This document shows positions 52,740 to 62,902 of a DNA stretch of 64,000 bases, in pieces. The first letter of the stretch is position 1, and every line of letters starts with the position of its first letter. The notes under the pieces are model-generated. The model saw only the letters and a list, made by a program, of their open reading frames with translations, did not search any database and was not told where the DNA came from. Origin of the DNA: CAVVVS01 sp963751355 (GTDB lineage: Bacteria > Bacteroidota > Ignavibacteria > Ignavibacteriales > Ignavibacteriaceae). The DNA lies in assembly GCA_963751355.1 (NCBI GenBank), contig CAVVVS010000050.1:5812-69811 (forward strand), written 5' to 3'. Position numbers and translations under genes: made by a program.

Positions 52740-53978
52740 ATGACATCTTTTGAGTGGACATACGAAATGAGATTTGTTGTGGCGCTTGCGCTAGGCCTTC
52801 TAATAGGTTTAGAAAGAGAAAGCGCAGGTGCCGAACGTCAAAGAAAAGTTTTTGCCGGCGTTAGGACACACGCTCTTATAAGTCTCTTCGGTTTTGGCTG
52901 CGGATGGCTTTACCATATAAACGTTAATTTTGCATTACCCGCCGGGATGATAGCAGTTACCTCACTTGTTGTGGTTGAATATATTACTAAACTAAAAGAA
53001 GGCAGACACGGATGGACGAGCGAGATTGCCGCTCTACTGACTTTCGTTGTCGGGGCATTAGCTCTATTAGCAGATGTTTGGGTTTCCATGGCGTTGGGTA
53101 TAATTGGTACAATTCTACTATCCGAAAAATCCGAATTAGAACATTATGTTGATAAACTGGATAAATCCGAGTTCCTTGCAGTTTTAAAATTTTTACTTGT
53201 TACACTAATAGTTCTACCCGCACTACCCAACAAAGAATACACTCAATTCAAACTCAACCCAAGCAGCATCTGGAAAATCGTCATAATGGTTTCTACTATC
53301 GGTTTTGTCGGATATTTCCTTATGAAAAAATTCGGCAGCCAGGTTGGGCTTTGGGTATCGGGTCTGATGGGTGGAATAGTTTCCAGCACTGCAGTATGTA
53401 TTGCTGTCGGCAACATAGCTAAGAAGGATCCGTTGCAGGGAGGAAACGCTTTACGAGCTTCTTTATTAGCAAGCAGTGTAATGTATATTCGTATACTTGT
53501 TATTATTTGGATTATAAATCCTTCTATTATTCCAATCATCTGGTGGAAATTAGTAGCATTAGCCTTTATCGGAGCCGCACTTTCTTTCAAAGGCAAAACC
53601 AAAAGCGAAAATAGCGGTTTGAATTCTAATTCAACAATCCAAAATCCTTTTGAATTGAAGCCTGCTCTAATTTTTGCAGTATTATTTGTTGCCTTATCGA
53701 TTATTACTATTTTGGTCAGACAGTTTTTCGGAAGCGGCGGATTACTCACTTTATCTGCAATAGTCGGGATCACAGATATCGATCCATTCATACTTTCCTT
53801 AATTAGAATTAAACAACCGGTTGAGTTAATTACTATTTCCGCAATTATTCTATCGATGATGAGCAATACCGTAATAAAAGCTGTTTATTTTTCTACTCTG
53901 GCAAAGGATATGAAGAAACAAACTTATACAAGATATATAATTTGGGCGCTTCTGCATATTCCGTTTATTATCTGGTAA
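52740..53978 (+). CDS. MgtC/SapB and DUF4010 membrane protein
   Basis: The 412-residue inner-membrane protein has two parts. Residues 1-140 are an MgtC-type domain with LALGLLIGLERESAGAERQ and FAGVRTHALISLFGFGCG. Residues 180-412 are a DUF4010 domain with LWVSGLMGGIVSSTAVCIAV and many hydrophobic helices. MgtC proteins are linked to growth at low magnesium and to ATP synthase control; the fused family is uncharacterised. The RidA gene follows after 15 bp and may be co-transcribed. A 207-residue open frame on the opposite strand is a shadow. Confidence 0.9.
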   Translation: MTSFEWTYEMRFVVALALGLLIGLERESAGAERQRKVFAGVRTHALISLFGFGCGWLYHINVNFALPAGMIAVTSLVVVEYITKLKEGRHGWTSEIAALLTFVVGALALLADVWVSMALGIIGTILLSEKSELEHYVDKLDKSEFLAVLKFLLVTLIVLPALPNKEYTQFKLNPSSIWKIVIMVSTIGFVGYFLMKKFGSQVGLWVSGLMGGIVSSTAVCIAVGNIAKKDPLQGGNALRASLLASSVMYIRILVIIWIINPSIIPIIWWKLVALAFIGAALSFKGKTKSENSGLNSNSTIQNPFELKPALIFAVLFVALSIITILVRQFFGSGGLLTLSAIVGITDIDPFILSLIRIKQPVELITISAIILSMMSNTVIKAVYFSTLAKDMKKQTYTRYIIWALLHIPFIIW

Positions 53979-53993
53979 TTTAGGTTTATAAAT

Positions 53994-54389
53994 ATGAATA
54001 ATAGAAAAAATTTCTCTTCTCAAACAGAATGGGAAGATAAAGTAGGCTATTCACGATTGGTAAAGGTCGGGAATATAATTGAAGTTTCAGGCACCACTTC
54101 CGTTAAGGACAATAATGTAATAGGAATTAACGATGCGTATGCACAGACTGTTTTTATCATCCGCAAAATTCAATCATACTTGGAAAATGCCGGCGCTAGC
54201 CTGGAAGATGTTGTACGAACCAGGATGTTTGTAACCGACATTTCGAAATGGGAAGAGATAGGCAAAGCCCACAGTGAATTTTTTCACGATATAAAACCCG
54301 CCACGACTATGGTAGAAGTTAAATCATTAATAAGTCCCGAACTTTTAATTGAAATGGAAGTTACGGCTGTAATTCAGCATGTTGAATAA
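53994..54389 (+). CDS. RidA/YjgF-family protein
   Basis: The 131-residue cytoplasmic protein belongs to the trimeric RidA family, which hydrolyses reactive imines and enamines made by amino-acid enzymes. Visible are VGNIIEVSGTTSV, YAQTVFIIRKIQSYLENAGA, the Arg-bearing DVVRTRMFVTDIS and PATTMVEVKSL near the active site, ending IEMEVTAVI. The catalytic-type Arg is in VVRTRMFV. Confidence 0.93.
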   Translation: MNNRKNFSSQTEWEDKVGYSRLVKVGNIIEVSGTTSVKDNNVIGINDAYAQTVFIIRKIQSYLENAGASLEDVVRTRMFVTDISKWEEIGKAHSEFFHDIKPATTMVEVKSLISPELLIEMEVTAVIQHVE

Positions 54390-54512
54390 TATCATAACGA
54401 TATTTTATCAATAAATTAAAGGAACAAGTAAAATAATTTTAATACCAGTTTAAATTTATGGCAAGAATTTATAAGGATTAATTCAAAGGACTAATTCAGT
54501 TAAGCTTCTAAT

Positions 54513-55691
54513 ATGATAAAAAAACACAGTTTTTGTATTTTAATAATTATTCTATTTTTCGCATCTGATTTTTATGCTTTTCATAAAGCTAATAATCAAA
54601 AACATAAGACAAACATTTCGGTCAAACTGCCCAATTATTTTTATAAAAGATTCGAGGGAACTATCAACAAAAAAATGAAGATAGTTATGAATTTAACAAG
54701 AATGGATACACTATTAACCGGAAATTATTATTATGAAAAGGGCGGTCAGCCAATAACTTTTACCCGTACTAGCAGAATAGATTCAGAAGGAAATATATAC
54801 ATTGGAGAGGCTACGGGAAATTATGATAAAAATTATAAGCCAATAGTATCAGGCGCTTTCACAGGAAAATTCATTGATGAGCATGAAATAAGGGGAACAT
54901 GGGAAAATCCCCGAAGGGATATAAAATACATTTTTATATTAAAAGAAAACTACCCGCCCGGAAGCGCTGAAATAGAAATACTGAATTATTCGAAACATTA
55001 CAGGCTTAAGGGGAAAGGGGCTTCTGCTTGTTTCAATATTGTTTTCCCGAAAATAATAAGAGATATAAATAAAAATACAGCAGATACAATTAATAATTCA
55101 TTCGTTGATTCGCTGCTTAACAACTATAATTACGGTGGCCAAAATAAGGAGTGGAATAATTTTAACGAAATTACGGATGATTTCATTAAAACATTTAAAG
55201 CGTTTGTAAAAACCGATACATTGTATCCGCGCAATTATGTCCTGAGATGGGTTCAAGATTTCACAACAAAAGTTGTATTTAATTCTAAGAATATTTTGTC
55301 AGTAAAAACCATTGAGTTCAGATTTGAAGGCGGTGCTCACCCGAATACTTTTATTACTAATATCAGCAATAATTTAAAAACGGGTAAAGCAATCAAGCTG
55401 GATGATATCTTAGCGGGAAATTATCAACCGGTTTTAAATAAATTTGGGGAAGCGAAACTGCGACAATTTTATAAAATTAATCCTTCCGAGGACTTAAAAA
55501 AAGCAGGTTTTTTCATCGAAAACTTTGTAATGAACAATAATTTTTTATTAACGCAACAGGGACTTGAGTTTCAATTTAACCAATACGAAATTGCACCGTA
55601 TGCTTGGGGAGCGCCTGTATTATTTATCCCTTACAGTGACTTAAAAGAATTCATTAAACAGGGAAGTTTAATTCATCGGTTAATTAAATAA
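54513..55691 (+). CDS. Exported DUF3298/PdaC-type protein
   Basis: The 392-residue product has a signal peptide (hydrophobic 7-18, then DFYAFH). The N-terminal 130 residues form a beta-rich domain of unknown kind (FEGTINKKMKIVMNLTR). The C-terminal 230 residues match the pair DUF4163 and DUF3298 seen in RsiV and PdaC: LKGKGASACFNIVFPKI, then FEGGAHPNTFITNISNN, IKLDDILAG and the closing WGAPVLFIPYSDLKEF. In RsiV this domain binds lysozyme; here it has no transmembrane anti-sigma part, so a periplasmic binding role is likelier. Confidence 0.82.
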   Translation: MIKKHSFCILIIILFFASDFYAFHKANNQKHKTNISVKLPNYFYKRFEGTINKKMKIVMNLTRMDTLLTGNYYYEKGGQPITFTRTSRIDSEGNIYIGEATGNYDKNYKPIVSGAFTGKFIDEHEIRGTWENPRRDIKYIFILKENYPPGSAEIEILNYSKHYRLKGKGASACFNIVFPKIIRDINKNTADTINNSFVDSLLNNYNYGGQNKEWNNFNEITDDFIKTFKAFVKTDTLYPRNYVLRWVQDFTTKVVFNSKNILSVKTIEFRFEGGAHPNTFITNISNNLKTGKAIKLDDILAGNYQPVLNKFGEAKLRQFYKINPSEDLKKAGFFIENFVMNNNFLLTQQGLEFQFNQYEIAPYAWGAPVLFIPYSDLKEFIKQGSLIHRLIK

Positions 55692-55935
55692 AGTACTGCC
55701 GGAAGTGATTTTTAAAGTGCAGTTAAATCTTGTAACTCTGTGATATCTTTTTTATTGTTTGTTCTTGCCAATTGAATAAAGCATAAAAGATTTATTCCGG
55801 ATGAATACTTATTCTCCCCGTGAGTGGACAAAAAATGCTTTTTAGAAATTATATTTTTCCCCTTTGCTCAACTATTGTTATTTTAACCTTTGTTATTTTT
55901 ATTTGTGATGAAATTATAAAAAATGGAAGCAGTAA

Positions 55936-56448
55936 GTGGAACACATTATACACCCTGAAGTACAAATCGGTCATATTCATTTAACCGTTGCTAATCTTGA
56001 AAGATCTCTCAAGTTTTACAGGAATATTTTAGGATTTGAAATTACGACCTCATTCGGAGATTCCGCCGTATTTCTTTCAGCGGGCGGATATCATCATCAT
56101 ATAGGTTTAAATACATGGAATGGAACCGGTGCAACTCCCTCACCTCCCGGGCATACTGGTTTGTACCACTTTGCTATCCTTTATCCCAGCCGTAAAGAAT
56201 TGGCAAGAATCCTACGAAGATTATACGAGTTAAATTATCCCATCGAAGGAGCATCCGATCACGGTGTGAGCGAATCAATTTACCTGGTTGACCCGGATCG
56301 TAACGGAATAGAGCTTTATGCAGATAGACCAATTGAAGATTGGCCGGTTGATTCCGAAGGTCACCTGCAGATGACCACAAAACATCTGGATATTCTAGAT
56401 CTTCTTGCCGAACTTGACGGTGAAGAAAATGATGAGGATGAAGAGTAA
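55936..56448 (+). CDS. Glyoxalase/extradiol dioxygenase-fold (VOC) protein
   Basis: The 170-residue product looks like the first half of a CatE-type catechol 2,3-dioxygenase: IGHIHLTVANLERSLKFYRN with a His ligand, GGYHHHIGLNTW, GLYHFAILYPSRKELARI with a second His, and NGIELYADRP with the Glu ligand. It ends with an acidic tail (DGEENDEDEE). Full CatE has two such modules. Lacking the second, its metal site is complete but its substrate is unknown. The start is GTG 55936 with GGAAG six bases before. Confidence 0.88.
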   Translation: MEHIIHPEVQIGHIHLTVANLERSLKFYRNILGFEITTSFGDSAVFLSAGGYHHHIGLNTWNGTGATPSPPGHTGLYHFAILYPSRKELARILRRLYELNYPIEGASDHGVSESIYLVDPDRNGIELYADRPIEDWPVDSEGHLQMTTKHLDILDLLAELDGEENDEDEE

Positions 56449-56629
56449 CTTTTCAATTGTACTTTACCTTTTCAACTTTTGCCTGACAACTTTTTAAAGT
56501 TGCTCTTTCCTTAAATTTTTATTTACTTATTTTAAAATTATTTTTTTGACTCATTTCAATCTTTGATTTTAGGGGAATAAATTCAATGATTATTTTTAGC
56601 CAATCTATTAATCATCACCAGGGGATTTC

Positions 56630-59110
56630 ATGAAAAACAAGAATGAGTCTGTTTTCTTTACCGATATTGAAAAACCAGAAAGCTTTTCGCTCTCGAACCA
56701 ATTTGCTGAACATTTGGAATTTGATCTAGTTCGGGATAAAATTACCGCTACACCGGAAAATGCATATTATTCATTATCATTATCCATACGTGATAGAATG
56801 GTGAGACGCTGGTTGAGGACACAACAACGCTACAAGGAAAAAGATGTAAAACGTGTTTATTATTTTTCCTTGGAATACTTAATGGGAAGACTTTTAGGAA
56901 ATGCATTAATTAACTTAAATTTTTATGATGATTGTTATAAAATATTAAAAACCGACGGTTACAGCCTTGAAGATATAAGAGAATATGAACACGAAATGGG
57001 CTTAGGCAACGGAGGATTGGGAAGGCTTGCAGCATGTTATCTTGACTCAATGGCTACTCTGGAATTTCCAGCATTCGGTTACGGTATCAGATATGAGTAC
57101 GGAATCTTTAACCAGGATATTGAAAACGGTTACCAAATAGAAAGACCCGACAACTGGCTTAGTTACGGAAATCCGTGGGAAATTCTTCGCAGAGAATTAT
57201 GTTATAGAATTAAATTCTATGGTAAGGTAAATATGACTCAAGATGAAAACGGTAAACTTAAATTTGATTGGACGGATACAGAAGATGTTATGGCGGTTGC
57301 TTACGATGTGGCGGTTCCCGGTTACGGGACAAATACTGTAAATAATTTAAGGCTATGGCAGGCAAAAGCTACTGAGGAATTTAGTCTCAAAGAATTTAAT
57401 ACCGGGCATTATCCTGCTGCTGTAGCTAAGAAAAACGAATCCGAAAATATATCAAAATTGTTATATCCGAACGACACATTTGCAAAAGGGAAATACCTGC
57501 GACTAACACAGCAATATTTTTTCGCTGCAGCAACTCTCAAAGATATAATTAGAAAATATGAAATTAATCATACTAATTTTGATCGGTTTGCGGAAAAAAC
57601 GGCAATTCAATTGAACGATACTCATCCGGTAATTGCGATCCCAGAACTAATGAGAATTTTTATCGATGAAGAAGGGATTGAATGGAATAAAGCATGGGAT
57701 ATTACTATAAAAACATTTGCTTTTACCAATCACACTGTCGTCCCCGAAGGATTGGAAGAATGGTCAGTTTCAATATTTCAAAATTTGCTGCCGCGTCATC
57801 TACAAATTATTTATGAAATTAATCAAAGGTTTCTCGATTACGTTCGACGCGAATTCAATTTTAGTGATAACGAAATTGCCGAGTTGTCCATTATTAGAGA
57901 GGGTAGGGAGAAAAAAATAAAGATGTCGAATTTGGCAATAATCGGAAGTCATTCGGTTAATGGAGTTGCGGCTCTGCATACCAAAATACTAACGACAAAG
58001 ATTTTCCCGCTTTTTTACAAAATTTATCCAGAGAAATTTATAAATATTACTAACGGAATTACTCCGCGCAGATGGCTGCGAACGGCTAATCCCTTGTTGA
58101 GCGGTTTAATAACCGATAGAATAGGCGAATCATGGGTTATAGATTTATCCGAATTGAAGAAGCTGGAAAATTTTTTAGAGGATGAAGAATTTCGTGATGA
58201 TTTTAGAGGAGCAAAATGGCTGAATAAAAAACTGTTGATCGAATACATACAAAAAGAACATAATATAAAAGTAAATCCCGAATCATTATTCGACGTCCAT
58301 GTTAAACGATTTCACGAATATAAGCGTCAGTTATTAAATGTGCTGCATGTGATAACTCTTTATAATAATCTCAAAGAAAATCCTTCAATGGATATTGTTC
58401 CCAGGACGGTCATTTTCGGGGGGAAGGCAGCACCTGCTTACTTGCAGGCAAAGCTAATTATAAAGTTAATTAATTCTATTGCTGACGTAATAAATAATGA
58501 TAGTGATATCGATGATAAACTAAAAATTGTTTTCCTTAAAAATTATTCCGTTTCGCTGGCAAAAAAGATAATTCCTGCAGCCAATCTTTCAGAGCAAATT
58601 TCTACTGCCGGGTTTGAAGCCTCGGGTACCGGTAATATGAAGTTTGCACTTAACGGTGCTTTAACAATCGGCACTTTGGATGGAGCAAACGTTGAGATTA
58701 TGGAAGAGGTAGGTCCGGAAAATATTTTTATATTCGGTCTTAATGCTGATGAAGTAGCGGAACTAAAAGCCAATAATTACAGTCCAGCAGGAATTTATGA
58801 AAGTAACCGTGAGCTTAAAAAAGTAATTGATATGATTAATAATGATTATTTTAATAAGGAGGAGCCAGGTATTTTTAAACCTATTGTGAGCGAATTATTA
58901 AATTACGATTATTACTGTTTGCTTGCCGATTACGAATCATATGTTGAAACTCAAAAGCAGGTTGGTAGCTTATACAAAAATACAAATGATTGGATAAAGC
59001 AATCGATATTAAACGTTGCAAGAATCGGTAAATTTTCTAGCGACCGAGCCGTGCAAGAATACGCCGATAAAATATGGAAAGTTAAACCCGTAAAGATAAA
59101 TTTTAGTTAA
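56630..59110 (+). CDS. glgP: Glycogen/starch alpha-glucan phosphorylase
   Basis: This cytoplasmic enzyme releases glucose 1-phosphate from glycogen. At 826 residues it has the full length. Visible are YYFSLEYLMGRLLGNALINL, GNGGLGRLAACYLDSMAT, the substrate loop TAIQLNDTHPVIAIPELMR, TNHTVVPEGLEEW, the phosphate site VHVKRFHEYKRQLLN, and the pyridoxal-phosphate motif EASGTGNMKFALNGALTIG with Lys 671. The start follows CAGGGGA. It is a single gene; no other glycogen genes are nearby. Confidence 0.98.
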   Translation: MKNKNESVFFTDIEKPESFSLSNQFAEHLEFDLVRDKITATPENAYYSLSLSIRDRMVRRWLRTQQRYKEKDVKRVYYFSLEYLMGRLLGNALINLNFYDDCYKILKTDGYSLEDIREYEHEMGLGNGGLGRLAACYLDSMATLEFPAFGYGIRYEYGIFNQDIENGYQIERPDNWLSYGNPWEILRRELCYRIKFYGKVNMTQDENGKLKFDWTDTEDVMAVAYDVAVPGYGTNTVNNLRLWQAKATEEFSLKEFNTGHYPAAVAKKNESENISKLLYPNDTFAKGKYLRLTQQYFFAAATLKDIIRKYEINHTNFDRFAEKTAIQLNDTHPVIAIPELMRIFIDEEGIEWNKAWDITIKTFAFTNHTVVPEGLEEWSVSIFQNLLPRHLQIIYEINQRFLDYVRREFNFSDNEIAELSIIREGREKKIKMSNLAIIGSHSVNGVAALHTKILTTKIFPLFYKIYPEKFINITNGITPRRWLRTANPLLSGLITDRIGESWVIDLSELKKLENFLEDEEFRDDFRGAKWLNKKLLIEYIQKEHNIKVNPESLFDVHVKRFHEYKRQLLNVLHVITLYNNLKENPSMDIVPRTVIFGGKAAPAYLQAKLIIKLINSIADVINNDSDIDDKLKIVFLKNYSVSLAKKIIPAANLSEQISTAGFEASGTGNMKFALNGALTIGTLDGANVEIMEEVGPENIFIFGLNADEVAELKANNYSPAGIYESNRELKKVIDMINNDYFNKEEPGIFKPIVSELLNYDYYCLLADYESYVETQKQVGSLYKNTNDWIKQSILNVARIGKFSSDRAVQEYADKIWKVKPVKINFS

Positions 59111-59233
59111 TAAAAGCCTAAATTTTGAACTCATGCAGCCATACATTCTATGCGTTAATACTTTTTCCTCCGCATTTTTACTGATAAATCAATCCTGTCT
59201 TTAATTCATCAATTTGTTTTAGAATTCATTTCT

Positions 59234-60190
59234 CTACTCTTCGGCTACTTTTAAGATTACTTTCCCGCGGCCGTGAGCAGTGTCCAATCTTTCATGGGCT
59301 TTTGAAACTTTCTTTAATGGGAGCACTTCATCTACCAGTGGATGAGCCAGACCGCGTTCAAATACGGGCGTCATTTCATCGAGTCTTTTTCTTTCGCGGG
59401 TTAAAAAAACACCATAAAGTGTGATATTATTACGGGAAAAAACACCGAAATCTCCTTTAGGCGGAAGAATTACCGCAATACGTCCGAATGGACGAACTGT
59501 TGGAATACAACGCGTGCCGATTTCATTTCCCTGAATATCAAATGCGGCATCTACGCCATTTCCTCCAGTCTCTTTCTGCGATATATCCGTAGCGTCTTTT
59601 TCATGATAATCAAAAACAACATCGGCACCTAATTTCTTAAGAGCATCATGATTTTGCGGACTGGCAGAAGCTATCACTTTAGCACCCGCGGCTTTGGCAA
59701 ACTGAACCGCAAATGAGCCTACCCCACCGGCAGCCCCGTGAATTAAAATTGTCTCACCAGGCTGAATTTTTATTCGCCTTATTACCGCTTCCCATGCCGT
59801 ACCTCCTGCTAATGGAATTGCCGCCGCATCTTCGAAAGACAAATTTTTTGGTTTGAAAGCAGCGTAAGAAGATTGGACTACATTATATTCAGCATACGTG
59901 CCCCGCTGATTTCCAAAAATTTCCGGTGTATAATATACTTCATCGCCTGAATTAAAACCAGTAACTCCATCCCCAACTTTCTCCACAATTCCTGCCGCAT
60001 CGTATCCTAAAATAACTCCCGGCTTTAATTTTGCCCATGAACCGTTTTGTCTTAATTTTGCATCAACGGGGTTTGTGCCGGAAGCTATTACTTTAACTAA
60101 TATTTCTCCCGAACCTGCCAAGGGTTTTTCGACTTCACTTAATTCAAAAAGATCGGGACCTCCGAATTTCGGAAGAGTCATCGCTTTCAT
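59234..60190 (-). CDS. Zinc-free NADP-dependent quinone oxidoreductase (MDR family)
   Basis: The 318-residue cytoplasmic enzyme of the medium-chain dehydrogenase superfamily has a GroES-like half with VKVIASGTNPVDAKLRQ, a Rossmann half with ETILIHGAAGGVGSFAVQFA, and a GADVVFDYHEKD substrate strand. There are no zinc-binding Cys residues, so it belongs with quinone oxidoreductases or enoyl reductases. It is divergent from the MarR-GNAT gene across 192 bp, a layout in which the regulator often controls the enzyme. The substrate is unknown. Confidence 0.9.
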   Translation of the reverse strand: MKAMTLPKFGGPDLFELSEVEKPLAGSGEILVKVIASGTNPVDAKLRQNGSWAKLKPGVILGYDAAGIVEKVGDGVTGFNSGDEVYYTPEIFGNQRGTYAEYNVVQSSYAAFKPKNLSFEDAAAIPLAGGTAWEAVIRRIKIQPGETILIHGAAGGVGSFAVQFAKAAGAKVIASASPQNHDALKKLGADVVFDYHEKDATDISQKETGGNGVDAAFDIQGNEIGTRCIPTVRPFGRIAVILPPKGDFGVFSRNNITLYGVFLTRERKRLDEMTPVFERGLAHPLVDEVLPLKKVSKAHERLDTAHGRGKVILKVAEE

Positions 60191-60382
60191 ATTTCCTCCA
60201 TAAGTTTAGATCATATATTAGCTTAATCAAACCATATAGATTTAACCTACAAAAATTAATAAATAGCATCTATGATCTGAGTCTAAACCATGAACTCTAA
60301 TAAGAAAAAATTTACGAAAATTAGCTTGAAAATAATATAAAAATTATATATTTATGTAACTACTTACGTAAATACTTATATA

Positions 60383-61348
60383 ATGATTATGAATTCACAA
60401 CAGGATACAATTAAACAGCTTGGTGAAATAGCTCTGGGGAGCAGGTTAAAACATCTTTCGGATTATTTTGTTCAGGATGTAACGAAAGTTTATCAGCAGG
60501 CAGCCGTAGATTTTGAACCACGCTGGTTTACTATTACTTCATACTTATATGATGTTGGTAAATCCTCAATAATTGAACTTGCCTCGGCGTTAGGTTTTTC
60601 CCACCCGGCAGTAATTCAATTTGTAAATGAAATGACAAAGAAAAATTTAATTATCTCTTTAAAAGATCCGCAAGATAAAAGAAAAAGGATAGTTAAACTT
60701 ACCTCAAAGGGAAAAAAGATCTTTGAATCGATTGAACCTTTATCGAATGACATCAAGGAAGCCGTTGCTGATCTAATTTCCGAATCGGATTATGACATAA
60801 TGCATGTGATCGATTCCCTTGAGAAAGTATTAAATACCAAATCTCTTTATAGTCGAATTTCGGATATTACTAAAAACAGAATTATGAAGGAAATAGATAT
60901 AATAACCTTCAGTGACCGGTATAGGGAAGATTTCAAAAGATTAAATTTTGAATGGCTGGAAAAATATTTTTTTATTGAGCCTGAAGATGAAAAGATTCTT
61001 TCTCATCCTAAAGAAATAATCAGTGCCGGCGGACAAATTTTTTTCGCAAGATTAAAAGATGAAATTGTGGGAACATGTGCCGCAATAAAAGTTAATGAAG
61101 ATACTTTCGAATTGGCAAAAATGGGAGTCACAGAAAATGCCCAGGGCAAGCAGATAGGTAAAAAATTGGCATTGGCTGTTATCGGGTTTGCCTATTCCCA
61201 AAAAGCAAAATCAGTTATTCTTGAAACAAACGGGATGCTTTATAAAGCAATTAAGTTGTACGAAAGTCTCGGATTCGAATACGTTCATACTAAAGAGCCT
61301 TCAAAATATCAGCGTACACTGATAAAAATGAAACTTTACTTGTCTTAA
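60383..61348 (+). CDS. MarR-type regulator fused to a GNAT acetyltransferase
   Basis: In the 321-residue product, residues 30-150 are a MarR winged helix (TSYLYDVGKSSIIELASALG, HPAVIQFVNEMTKKNLI, DPQDKRKRIVKLTSKGKK). Residues 170-321 are a GNAT domain with MGVTENAQGKQIGKKLALA as its acetyl-CoA motif and AIKLYESLGFEYV at the end. Such fusions are known in bacteria but few are characterised; the acetyl group acceptor is unknown. It may control the divergent quinone-oxidoreductase gene, whose promoter lies in the shared 192-bp gap, where I see no clear operator. The gap 61349-61682 after it shows no gene or repeat. Confidence 0.9.
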   Translation: MIMNSQQDTIKQLGEIALGSRLKHLSDYFVQDVTKVYQQAAVDFEPRWFTITSYLYDVGKSSIIELASALGFSHPAVIQFVNEMTKKNLIISLKDPQDKRKRIVKLTSKGKKIFESIEPLSNDIKEAVADLISESDYDIMHVIDSLEKVLNTKSLYSRISDITKNRIMKEIDIITFSDRYREDFKRLNFEWLEKYFFIEPEDEKILSHPKEIISAGGQIFFARLKDEIVGTCAAIKVNEDTFELAKMGVTENAQGKQIGKKLALAVIGFAYSQKAKSVILETNGMLYKAIKLYESLGFEYVHTKEPSKYQRTLIKMKLYLS

Positions 61349-61682
61349 TCATTTTAAATAATTCAAAAAAATCCGACATCTCGAAATTAATATTTTATTA
61401 TTCAGAATTTTTACTTGAAAGTACACGATAATGCATTGTAAAATTTTCCTCTTTTTTAATTGCAAATAATTTTTTTTTATACCGACCTTTGAAATGTGAA
61501 CTAAGCAATGTTACTGCAAATTATTTTTCACTAATAATATTTTTTCACTATTTTGAGATATAAAAATCGGCTATTAGTAAAATATGAAAAACTAATTTCT
61601 TACCATTGTTATTTTTTATAAATTGAACTAATTAAGTTTCAACCTAATTCACCGTTTCAATTAACAAACATTATATAAAATT

Positions 61683-62672
61683 ATGTCATCAAGAAGAAAA
61701 TTTATTGAAGGCACTTTGATTGCCTCGGCAGCAGCAGCAACGGGAATATTTCCTTCGTTCGGAAAAAACCTGGATTCGGTTTTTAAAAATGAATCAAGCG
61801 TTGAAAAGCCTGTGATAATTTCTACCTGGAATCACGGTATACAGGCTAACAATAAAGCGTGGGAAATACTCGGTAAAAAAGGCAGGGCTTTGGATGCAGT
61901 CGAGCAAGGTGTAAGAGTCGTTGAAGCCGATCCTAAAATTTCAAGCGTGGGATACGGCGGCTTACCCGATCGCGACGGATATGTTACCTTAGATGCCTGT
62001 ATAATGGACGAAAAAGGAAATGCCGGTTCGGTAGCATTTTTACAGCACATTATGCACCCGGTTTCGGTAGCAAGACAGGTTATGGAAAAAACTCCGCATG
62101 TTATGATTGTGGGTGAAGGAGCGCTGGAGTTTGCACTTGCCAATGGTTTCAAAAAACAAAATCTTCTAACCGAGTCTTCTAAAAAAGCCTGGGAAAATTG
62201 GCTTAAAAAAAATAAATACAAACCGCTGCGAATCGATAAAAATAACCATGACACAATCGGGATGCTTGCTCTTGATAATAGCAGCGATCTTTCCGGTTCA
62301 TGCACTACCAGCGGTTTAGCATACAAATATCACGGCAGGGTTGCAGATTCAGCAATAATAGGTGCGGGATTATTTGTCGATAATGAAGTCGGCGCTGCTA
62401 CCGCAACCGGGCTGGGCGAGTCGATTATTAAAATTGCAGGAACGCATTTAATTGTTGAACAAATGAGATTCGGAAAATCACCGCAGGAAGCATGCGAAAT
62501 TGCAATAAAAAGGATAGTAAGCAAGCAGCCGGATTATAAGGATTTTCAAGTTGCTTTTATTGCATTAAATAAAAACGGGGAAATAGGTTCGTATGCTCTT
62601 CATAAAGGTTTTCAATACGCGTTATATAAAAACGGCAAAAATGAGTTAATAGATTCTAGCTATCTTGACTAA
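61683..62672 (+). CDS. N4-(beta-N-acetylglucosaminyl)-L-asparaginase (glycosylasparaginase), Tat-exported
   Basis: This N-terminal-nucleophile hydrolase cuts the bond between GlcNAc and asparagine in glycopeptides. The 329-residue precursor has a twin-arginine signal (SSRRKFIEGTLIASAAAA). The self-cleavage site is NHDTIGMLALD, where Thr 191 becomes the N-terminal nucleophile of the beta chain. The alpha chain has ALDAVEQGVRVVEADP and the GYGGLPDRDGYV loop, and the beta chain has GAGLFVDNEVGAATATGLGE. Its substrate source, self or foreign glycopeptide, is unknown. It is a single gene. Confidence 0.95.
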   Translation: MSSRRKFIEGTLIASAAAATGIFPSFGKNLDSVFKNESSVEKPVIISTWNHGIQANNKAWEILGKKGRALDAVEQGVRVVEADPKISSVGYGGLPDRDGYVTLDACIMDEKGNAGSVAFLQHIMHPVSVARQVMEKTPHVMIVGEGALEFALANGFKKQNLLTESSKKAWENWLKKNKYKPLRIDKNNHDTIGMLALDNSSDLSGSCTTSGLAYKYHGRVADSAIIGAGLFVDNEVGAATATGLGESIIKIAGTHLIVEQMRFGKSPQEACEIAIKRIVSKQPDYKDFQVAFIALNKNGEIGSYALHKGFQYALYKNGKNELIDSSYLD

Positions 62673-62902
62673 ACCAACCGGTGGATAAAGGCTGCCTCAA
62701 TTATATTTAACTTGCATATTTTTATATAATGAGTTTATTTTTACATAATAAAAAACTCATGTGTTTTCTTTTTGCTGCTTTGTGAAAATAAGTGTTCCAC
62801 CATAGGATATAACTAGTACAGTAGAGAATATGCTTAGATCAAATGGACTTCAATTATAGATTCATGACCTGTTGTTAAATTATTAAGTAAATCGAGGTAA
62901 TA

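Noticed and set aside
53243..53866. A 207-residue open frame on the minus strand
   Set aside because: It lies wholly inside the MgtC/DUF4010 gene on the other strand, has no recognisable domain, and is the usual mirror of a hydrophobic coding sequence.
61832..62326. A 164-residue open frame on the minus strand
   Set aside because: It is antisense to the glycosylasparaginase gene, whose motifs are intact, and shows no start signal or domain.
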